Origin: Candidatus Methanophagales archaeon
GTDB lineage: Archaea; Halobacteriota; Syntropharchaeia; Alkanophagales; Methanospirareceae
Reading direction: 5' to 3'
NCBI GenBank assembly: GCA_030617585.1
Contig: JAUWVD010000091.1
Coordinates: forward strand, 1-5,547
Length of the DNA stretch: 5,547 nucleotides
Positions 1-4,579 of this stretch are shown here, piece by piece (position 1 is the first letter of the stretch; the number at the start of each line of letters is the position of its first letter). A program made the translations under genes and the position numbers. A model generated the notes under the pieces. That model searched no databases. It was not told where the DNA came from and saw only the letters and a list, made by a program, of their open reading frames with translations.

Positions 1-288
1 AAAGATCTAAAGATAAATTGGATAAGAAAAGCAACAATTGAAAAAGCTAATGACAACAAAACTATAAAGGTTACAGATGGAAAAAATTTGATTACTCTTA
101 AACTTAACAAGGAAGATAACAAGGTAACTCTTGAAATCCAAGGTGGGGAGACTTACGAATACCCTTTGAAAGAAGTGTCATGTGAGCTAAAAGTATACTC
201 TAAAGGCATGGACGTGATAGTATTTGGAGAAAAACAGTTAGCCAAGTTGAGTAAAGTAGTTGAAGACTGCGAAAAGCGCTTTCCATGA
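1..288 (+). CDS. Hypothetical protein, 5' end outside the window
   Basis: The frame is open from base 1 to the TGA at 286-288 (95 codons before the stop). It contains no ATG or GTG; the only possible internal start is TTG at 88, so the gene most likely begins left of the window. The visible part is rich in alternating hydrophobic and charged residues (for example KVTLEIQGG, YEYPLKEV, GMDVIVFGE), which suggests a small beta-rich domain followed by a C-terminal helix (LAKLSKVVEDCEKR). There is no signal peptide, membrane segment or metal-binding motif, and I do not recognise a family. Its 3' end runs into the truncated integrase coming from the other strand, so the last residues may have been created by the junction. 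It may be element cargo. Confidence 0.5.
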   Translation, partial: KDLKINWIRKATIEKANDNKTIKVTDGKNLITLKLNKEDNKVTLEIQGGETYEYPLKEVSCELKVYSKGMDVIVFGEKQLAKLSKVVEDCEKRFP

Positions 289-655
289 TTTTTTCATCCT
301 CTGGTATGTAGTTATCTATATTAGTTTTAGGGATTTTAACGACCTTTCTATATCTGATTGAACTTGCCTCATCCATCAGGCTGAAAGCCTCATAGTATTT
401 CAGCAAATCCCTAATTGCCATGCAGAAATGCCTTTTGCCTTTCTCCACGGTTCCAATTAGCTCAAACAGTTGCCGGGGATTTGAAACCTTTGTTGTTAAA
501 TACCTGTCAAGGTATTTAACCATATCATCTGTATGTCCGATTGAACACCTCTCTTTCATCCATATGATAAAATTTTTCCTGTCCTTAGAATAGTCTATAC
601 GCTTTTCTAACGCCTCTCGAGCCCACGACCGGGGTTCAAATCCCCGGCTGAGCAT
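200..655 (-). pseudogene. Truncated archaeal tyrosine-recombinase integrase (N-terminal part)
   Basis: The frame gives 151 residues. Residues 1-12 (MLSRGFEPRSWA) are simply the antisense translation of the tRNA 3' end. Residues 25-128 resemble the N-terminal core-binding domain of archaeal integrases: FIIWMKER, then DDMVKYLDRYL, KRHFCMAIRDLLKYYE, and the linker KIPKTNIDNYIPEDEKIMES that normally precedes the catalytic domain. The catalytic domain with its Arg, His-x-x-Arg and Tyr residues is absent. Recognisable sequence ends near position 272, and the remaining codons to 200 lie antisense to the rightward CDS and are probably not integrase. Reading out of an att site is typical of integrases whose gene contains attP, as in the SSV type, where integration separates the promoter and start from the body. 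The ATG at 653-655 may therefore be fortuitous. Integrase assignment is by motif memory, not a search. Confidence 0.7.
621..654 (+). other. 3' end of a tRNA gene, likely attachment-site (attR-like) scar
   Basis: A T arm is present with 5-bp stem CGGGG (630-634) and CCCCG (642-646) and loop TTCAAAT (635-641). It is followed by an acceptor 3' strand GCTGAGC (647-653) and discriminator A (654); CCA is not encoded. No matching 5' acceptor strand (GCTCAGC or a wobble variant), D arm or anticodon arm is found upstream. The bases before the T arm (GAGCCCACGAC) look like the 3' side of a long variable arm, so the parent may be a class II tRNA (Leu or Ser). The A discriminator favours Leu in Archaea. 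The left limit of the shared segment cannot be fixed without the intact tRNA. Confidence 0.75.
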
Positions 656-661
656 ATTATA

Positions 662-1120
662 TCAAAACTCATCCAACCTTTTGTTCCGCTTTCTGCCTTT
701 GTGCTCAGAACACAGACCAGGGTCTATTATGTGTATCACAGTGAGGCCATGCAGTTTGAGCACATCTGCAATAAATCGACGATGACAACTGGAGAATAAA
801 CGTTCCGCACACATGATCGCTACTCGTTTCGATCTTGCAAGTGTTTCAACGTAGTCTAACCCCATTCCAAATTCGCCGGTCTTCATATACTTCGTATATC
901 CCCCTTTCCGGTAGCCGCCGAGTTCTGTAACGTGATGATATTCTATACCGCACTGATTCAAGCTCGCTTTTAGGTTCTCCTGCTTGAAATGCTTGTGCCT
1001 TGACGTAGGGTAGCGTCTCACATCTACTACTGCCTCTATTCGATATGCCGCGAGCAAGTTTAGGAATTCCTCTATGCTCCTGTTACTCGTCCCAATAGTC
1101 CATATTTCCAATTCAGACAT
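662..1120 (-). CDS. DUF488 family protein
   Basis: The 152-residue product has the full set of DUF488 landmarks: TIGTSN at 8-13, DVRRYPTSR at 33-41, ELGGYRKGGY at 66-75, MCAE at 103-106 and SCHRR at 111-115, the last two forming the conserved Cys and Cys-His-Arg sites. The length is normal for the family. DUF488 proteins are small, soluble and widespread in Bacteria and Archaea, with no firmly established reaction; the conserved Cys, Glu and His residues hint at an enzyme. The start ATG follows the stop of the isomerase gene by 37 bases on the same strand with no clear promoter or strong Shine-Dalgarno between, so it is probably the second gene of that transcript. The TGA lies 7 bases from the tRNA scar. 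Family assignment is firm; function is not. Confidence 0.9.
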   Translation of the reverse strand: MSELEIWTIGTSNRSIEEFLNLLAAYRIEAVVDVRRYPTSRHKHFKQENLKASLNQCGIEYHHVTELGGYRKGGYTKYMKTGEFGMGLDYVETLARSKRVAIMCAERLFSSCHRRFIADVLKLHGLTVIHIIDPGLCSEHKGRKRNKRLDEF

Positions 1121-1157
1121 TTTCGAGCAAGTCCAAAATTTTTGAGCTGTTACGATA

Positions 1158-2273
1158 TTAAGTATGCTTCTTCTTCCGCTTCACACGATCAAAAACGCCC
1201 CGCTGTTCCATTATCTCCCGTGTCTCACCGGTTATAACTAGCTCTGCATCCTTTAGATCTATCGTGTTTTTACAACCCGTTAAGAACATTGCAACCTTTA
1301 ATTCCTCGCTAAATTCAGTTATTTTCGCTACTACCTTGTCTACGCTACCTTTTATGCTGCCGCTTTCCATTGCGGGTTTCAGAAACGGTAAAGCAGCACT
1401 ACACATATCGGAACCTAAAGCAATGCCCTTTGCAATATCAAGCCCATTTCTTATTCCACCAGTGGCGATTATAGGGATAGTAAAAGGAAGTGCACGACAC
1501 TCTACAATACTTTCCACCGTTGAGATGCCCCAATTCCAACCGAAGAGATTGCCTAAATGTTCACCCAGATCATCTCCTTCCGCACTCGCACGGTATATCT
1601 CAGCAGCAGCTAAACTCGTTCCGCCGAAACCGCCTACATCTATCGCAGATACGCCTGACCCGTGTAACATCTTCGCCATAGTATAACTAATCCCGGCCCC
1701 CGTCTCCTTTACAATCACGGGCTTCTTTATCGCCTCGCATACCTCAGTTATCGCAGCTAAACACCCGCTTGCATCTACGTTTCCCTCGGGCTGAATAGCT
1801 TCCTGTAAAAAGTTGAGGTGTATTGCAATAGCATCTGCACCTATCATCTCTATAACTCGCTCAACACCCTCTACCCCATATTCCTTCAATTGTGGGGCGC
1901 CTAAGTTCGCATAGATGAACAAATTGGGTGCAACGTCACGAACCACACGAAAAGAAGCCTCCAGTTCGGTACCTTCCAACGCCGCTCGCTGAGAGCCCAC
2001 ACCCATACCAATGCCAAGCGTTTCCGCAGCTTCTGCAAGAACTATATTTACCTTTCTCGTATCCGGATGCCCACCGGTCATCGAAGCAATCATTATCGGA
2101 TATTGAAACGAAAAGCCTAAGAACTCAGTCTTTAAATCTATCGCCTCTTTATCTAGCTCGGGTAATGCAACATGAACAAGCTTAACGTCCGCAAAACAAT
2201 TCACTCCTGCTTCCACTTCCTTTTCCGTACATATCTGGAGTTGTTCTATCTTCCTTCTCGATGTTTGGTTCAT
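1158..2273 (-). CDS. fni: Type 2 isopentenyl-diphosphate delta-isomerase (FMN-dependent)
   Basis: This cytosolic FMN/NADPH enzyme interconverts isopentenyl and dimethylallyl diphosphate, the step that starts the isoprenoid chains of archaeal membrane lipids. The 371 residues match the family in length and motif order: SRRKIEQL at 5-12 (diphosphate-binding Arg/Lys), ASMTGG at 63-68, GVGSQRA at 91-97, NLGAPQ at 123-128, HLNFLQE at 152-158 (His, Asn, Gln and metal-binding Glu of the active site), VKETGAG at 188-194, GGFGGTS at 214-220 and the FMN-phosphate loop ATGGIRNG at 270-277. A Lys-rich tail (KRKKKH) ends the protein. The ATG is preceded by GGAAGGG (2279-2285, complement), a reasonable ribosome binding site, and a TATA-like box lies near 2322-2331. 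It is the first gene of a leftward pair with the DUF488 gene. Nothing looks damaged. Confidence 0.97.
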   Translation of the reverse strand: MNQTSRRKIEQLQICTEKEVEAGVNCFADVKLVHVALPELDKEAIDLKTEFLGFSFQYPIMIASMTGGHPDTRKVNIVLAEAAETLGIGMGVGSQRAALEGTELEASFRVVRDVAPNLFIYANLGAPQLKEYGVEGVERVIEMIGADAIAIHLNFLQEAIQPEGNVDASGCLAAITEVCEAIKKPVIVKETGAGISYTMAKMLHGSGVSAIDVGGFGGTSLAAAEIYRASAEGDDLGEHLGNLFGWNWGISTVESIVECRALPFTIPIIATGGIRNGLDIAKGIALGSDMCSAALPFLKPAMESGSIKGSVDKVVAKITEFSEELKVAMFLTGCKNTIDLKDAELVITGETREIMEQRGVFDRVKRKKKHT

Positions 2274-2335
2274 TTCTACCCTTCCAATAACAATGCCATA
2301 TTATTTGTATGCACTAATAGGTAATATATTATCTA
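2274..2335. promoter_or_regulatory. Divergent promoter region between fni and mtaB
   Basis: The 62-base gap must drive both genes. For fni, the near-palindrome TAATATATTA (2322-2331) would put transcription start near 2300, leaving a leader of roughly 27 bases with GGAAGGG before the ATG. For mtaB, CATATTATTT (2297-2306) would put the start near 2327, leaving a leader of about 9 bases and no Shine-Dalgarno. The two core promoters would then overlap face to face. Positions are inferred from the usual archaeal spacing of about 25 bases from TATA centre to start. Confidence 0.45.
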
Positions 2336-3628
2336 ATGAATCTAACCGAATTATCAGAGGGCACTGCAAAAGTTTTTATAGAGACTTTCGGCTGCACCGC
2401 AAATACCGGTGACACAATGGAAATGCGAGCGATACTAAGAAATGCCGGTCATGAGATAGTAGAAGAAAGTGAAGCGGATATTGTTATAGTGAATACATGC
2501 ACAGTAACGAAAAGAACAGAGTTAAATGTGATAAAGAGACTGAATGAGTTAAAAGAGCGTGGTAAAGCAGTAGTTGTGGCTGGTTGCATGGCGGCGGCAC
2601 AGCCAGAACTGGTAAAAAGCATTTTAGGTGATGGTGTAGCAATGGTAACGCCCCGAGATATTCGGGATAGTGAAAAGCAAAGGCTTGACTTCGAGGGTGT
2701 TATTGCGGTGATTACAATAGCACAGGGTTGCATAGGGAAATGCACTTATTGTATCGTGAAACAAGCGAGGGGCAAGCTGAAAAGCTACAAGCCGGAAAAG
2801 ATATGCGAGGCGGTTAAGAGTGCAGTGGAAAGCGGTGCGAACGAGATAAGGATAACATCGCAGGATTCTAGTGCATACGGTTGGGGCAGCACCGATATAA
2901 AACTACCGGCGTTGTTAGAACAGATAACATCAGTGGAAGGCGATTTTAGGATAAGAGTGGGTATGATGAATCCATTCACGCTGATGCCTATCCTGGACGA
3001 ACTCCTTGAGGCGTTCAATACCGAAAAAATCTTCAAATTCTTTCACGTGCCTGTGCAATCGGGCTCTGACCGGGTACTGAGAGAGATGAGAAGGAATTAC
3101 AAAGTCGCTGATTTCGTTGAGATTGTAACAAACATAAGGGCGCGATTCAGACAGAGCACAATAAGCACAGATTTCATCATTGGTTTTCCAACCGAGACGG
3201 AAGAGGATTTCTTCGCATCACTAAATTTAATGGAGGAAATAAAGCCTGAAAAAGTGAACATAACACGGTTCTCTCCAAGGCCCGGGACAGAAGCATCAAA
3301 GTTAACGGACTTGTTGGAACGGGAGAAGAAGCGAAGGTCGAGAATATTCTCTACCGGTTATCACAATATTGTGTTCGCGAAGAACAAGGAATTAGAAGGG
3401 GCAGAACTACATGTTTTAGTAACGGAGACGGGGAAAAAGGGAGGCGTAATAGCCCGTGACTCGGCGTATAGGGCGATAGTACTAAAAGATGATTTGCCGC
3501 TCGGAGCCCATTATAAAGTAAGGGTAAAGGAGGCGAAGAGCACTTATCTAGTGGCTGATATTTTACAACCTTCGTTCAGAACTTCACCATCTGTGCATGC
3601 GGCACACCATCCACGAAGATCACATTAG
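2336..3628 (+). CDS. mtaB: tRNA t6A37 methylthiotransferase, archaeal MtaB type
   Basis: This radical-SAM enzyme adds a methylthio group to N6-threonylcarbamoyladenosine at tRNA position 37, giving ms2t6A in ANN-decoding tRNAs. The 430 residues show the three-domain plan. The N-terminal MTTase domain has cluster cysteines C20 (ETFGCTAN), C55 (NTCTV) and C84 (AGCMAA). The radical SAM core has CIGKCTYC at 132-139 (C132, C136, C139), followed by the RITSQDSSAYG, HVPVQSGSD and FIIGFPTETEEDF motifs. A TRAM RNA-binding domain covers about 349-410. The last 17 residues (FRTSPSVHAAHHPRRSH) lie over the 3' end of the convergent DUF424 gene and look non-homologous, so they may be a read-on tail. The ATG at 2336 has no Shine-Dalgarno; the core begins at KVFIETFGC, twelve residues in. 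The archaeal enzyme resembles eukaryotic CDKAL1. Confidence 0.95.
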   Translation: MNLTELSEGTAKVFIETFGCTANTGDTMEMRAILRNAGHEIVEESEADIVIVNTCTVTKRTELNVIKRLNELKERGKAVVVAGCMAAAQPELVKSILGDGVAMVTPRDIRDSEKQRLDFEGVIAVITIAQGCIGKCTYCIVKQARGKLKSYKPEKICEAVKSAVESGANEIRITSQDSSAYGWGSTDIKLPALLEQITSVEGDFRIRVGMMNPFTLMPILDELLEAFNTEKIFKFFHVPVQSGSDRVLREMRRNYKVADFVEIVTNIRARFRQSTISTDFIIGFPTETEEDFFASLNLMEEIKPEKVNITRFSPRPGTEASKLTDLLEREKKRRSRIFSTGYHNIVFAKNKELEGAELHVLVTETGKKGGVIARDSAYRAIVLKDDLPLGAHYKVRVKEAKSTYLVADILQPSFRTSPSVHAAHHPRRSH

Positions 3629-3866
3629 CATCGTCGATAAAATTATTGTCTACTGCGCATTTAATTGCTCTTTTACCTACCAGATTCGCTATTGTTGCGT
3701 GCTTCAAAGAAGCTATCACTTCTCTTTCGGTCGCTTCGTCACCTTTATAAAAACCTTCCGTGATTTTTAGTTTCAGATTGCCATCAACAAAACGTTTACC
3801 TATTAATTCCGTATCGCAGACTGCCACCATTAGCCCGGAGTCAAGATTATGTTCCTTAATATACAT
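3576..3866 (-). CDS. DUF424 domain-containing protein
   Basis: This small archaeal protein of unknown role has 96 residues from the ATG at 3864-3866. Features that match my memory of the DUF424 family are the MYIKEH start, VAVCDTELIGKRF, FYKGDEATEREV, the strongly conserved ATIANLVGKRAI segment and the terminal GVPHAQ. An in-frame GTG at 3882-3884 would add six residues (MNKQKK), but the family usually begins at MY(V/I)K, so I prefer the ATG. Neither start has a strong Shine-Dalgarno. A TATA-like stretch (TTTATAATAA on this strand, about 3911-3920) lies upstream. It is convergent with mtaB and overlaps its 3' end by 53 bases. There are no membrane segments or signal peptide. Function is not established. 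Confidence 0.85.
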   Translation of the reverse strand: MYIKEHNLDSGLMVAVCDTELIGKRFVDGNLKLKITEGFYKGDEATEREVIASLKHATIANLVGKRAIKCAVDNNFIDDANVIFVDGVPHAQMVKF

Positions 3867-3884
3867 CTTTTTTTGCTTGTTCAC

Positions 3885-4024
3885 GCATAATAAAATAAAA
3901 GATAAATAAGTTATTATAAAAATATTAATCTAGTAGTATAGATAATAGCCAAATAGTGAGCAGCTAAATGTACTCTTATATACAGGTATACGGTATTTGG
4001 TTATACTATACCCAATTAAGAAAA
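3885..4024. promoter_or_regulatory. A+T-rich intergenic region with DUF424 and tRNA-Ile promoters
   Basis: No gene is visible in these 140 bases. On the minus strand a TATA-like stretch near 3911-3920 suits DUF424. On the plus strand CTTATATAC (3975-3983) is the best TATA box for tRNA-Ile, predicting transcription start near 4005 and a 5' leader of about 20 bases for RNase P to remove. The inverted pair CCAAATA (3949-3955) and TATTTGG (3994-4000) brackets this box, and GTATAC (3986-3991) sits inside. The TATA calls are by pattern and spacing only. Confidence 0.5.
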
Positions 4025-4099
4025 GGGCTCGTAGCTTAGCCTGGTTGGAGCGCTCGGCTGATAACCGAGAGGTCTGGAGTTCAAATCTCCGCGGGCCCA
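4025..4099 (+). tRNA. tRNA-Ile (anticodon GAT)
   Basis: A complete cloverleaf folds by hand in 75 bases. The acceptor is GGGCTCG with CGGGCCC (4092-4098), including one U-G pair, and the discriminator is A at 4099. The D stem is GCTT with GAGC. The anticodon stem is CTCGG (4053-4057) with CCGAG (4065-4069), loop CTGATAA and anticodon GAT at 4060-4062. The variable loop is AGGTC. The T stem is TGGAG with CTCCG (one U-G pair) and the loop TTCAAAT. CCA is not encoded and there is no intron. It reads AUC and AUU codons. As an ANN-decoding tRNA it is expected to carry t6A at position 37, the substrate class of the MtaB enzyme encoded upstream. Confidence 0.97.
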
Positions 4100-4102
4100 T
4101 AA

Positions 4103-4131
4103 ATAAAACTTTCTTAAAAAGAAAGTTTTAT
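4103..4131 (+). terminator. Perfect 13-bp hairpin after tRNA-Ile (terminator or processing signal)
   Basis: The left arm ATAAAACTTTCTT (4103-4115) and right arm AAGAAAGTTTTAT (4119-4131) are exact reverse complements around the loop AAA. It starts 3 bases after the tRNA and ends 40 bases before the next ATG. The stem is A+T-rich and no long T run follows, so it is not a classic intrinsic terminator; the T4 in the right arm is the only poly-T element. It may end or process the tRNA transcript. Because the arms are symmetrical it could also be an operator, and GTTTTAT in the right arm may be the TATA box of the next gene. Confidence 0.5.
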
Positions 4132-4171
4132 CAAAGAAATAAATCATTAAAAATAAAAGAGGGGAAGAAAA

Positions 4172-4534
4172 ATGGGGATTGAGACAAGAGTAATTTTAAT
4201 CTCACCTGACTCTGAGATAACGCCGGAACAATTGAAGAGTAGGCTTTTGGCTTTGATTAGCGAAGATAAAAGCATGGCCGGCTCAGACGTCAGGGTAAAA
4301 GAGACATGCTTTGGCGCTTTAATAGAAGGGGAAGGGCAGACACTAAGAGAGATTGCGGAAGAGGTAAGGAAAATAGATACTAACGGCATCTTTTCTAAAC
4401 CTCGGGGTTTTCCAATCGGCGATCCAAGGATATGTAGAGCGACGAGAAAAGGTGGACCCAGACCGGGCTTTCACCAGTTAGAAGTTGAATCACAGTTGCT
4501 ACCTAAGGTAAGAAAGGCATTGGATAAGATATAA
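4172..4534 (+). CDS. Probable methanogenesis marker protein 6 (DUF2102-like)
   Basis: The 120-residue soluble protein opens with a beta strand and the SPDSEITPEQL segment. It has KETCFGALIEGEG at 44-56 and ends with the highly distinctive block IFSKPRGFPIGDPRICRATR at 73-92, followed by KGGPRPGFHQLE at 93-104. This block is what I recall from methanogenesis marker protein 6, found in archaea with methyl-coenzyme M reductase and of unknown role. Cys46 and Cys88 lie in the conserved parts. The start ATG has a good ribosome binding site, GAGGGG (4159-4164), seven bases upstream. The next gene follows after 45 bases on the same strand without an evident terminator, so the two are probably cotranscribed. 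The family name is from memory of the motif and should be confirmed by a profile search. Confidence 0.8.
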   Translation: MGIETRVILISPDSEITPEQLKSRLLALISEDKSMAGSDVRVKETCFGALIEGEGQTLREIAEEVRKIDTNGIFSKPRGFPIGDPRICRATRKGGPRPGFHQLEVESQLLPKVRKALDKI

Positions 4535-4579
4535 AAAAAAGAAAGCAAATAGAATCAATACAAATGGGGATAAGATAAC

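Larger units (their letters stand above)
1..654. mobile_element. Probable end of a tRNA-integrated element, degraded
   Basis: The right boundary is a stand-alone 3' tRNA end (about 621-654), the usual scar left when an archaeal plasmid or virus integrates into a tRNA gene. On the element side a truncated integrase gene reads away from that scar. The stretch is more A+T-rich than the genes to its right and holds an unrecognised CDS. The full-length tRNA and the other border would lie left of the window, so the extent and type of the element cannot be set. The missing integrase catalytic domain suggests a remnant. This is an inference from layout; no replication or capsid gene is visible. Confidence 0.5.

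Noticed and set aside
560..654. Possible complete tRNA gene ending at 654, perhaps with an intron
   Set aside because: No upstream GCTCAGC-like acceptor strand, D arm or usable anticodon loop was found. A 7-base loop at the expected distance lacks the required T before the anticodon.
1121..1157. Separate promoter for the DUF488 gene between it and fni
   Set aside because: The 37-base gap has A/T runs but no convincing TATA box at the proper distance, so cotranscription with fni is simpler.
1264..1686. Plus-strand open frame of 140 codons
   Set aside because: It lies wholly antisense to the well-supported fni gene, has no recognisable motif and is a codon-bias shadow. The smaller plus-strand frames at 1490-1681 and 1928-2185 are rejected for the same reason.
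2449..3036. Minus-strand open frames opposite mtaB
   Set aside because: They are antisense to the MTTase and radical-SAM coding sequence, with low-complexity Ser/Ile composition and no family resemblance.
3997..4182. Plus-strand open frame of 61 codons across tRNA-Ile
   Set aside because: Most of it is the translated tRNA (RSADNREVWSSNLRGP is a typical false peptide of tRNA sequence) and it runs through the hairpin into the next gene's start.
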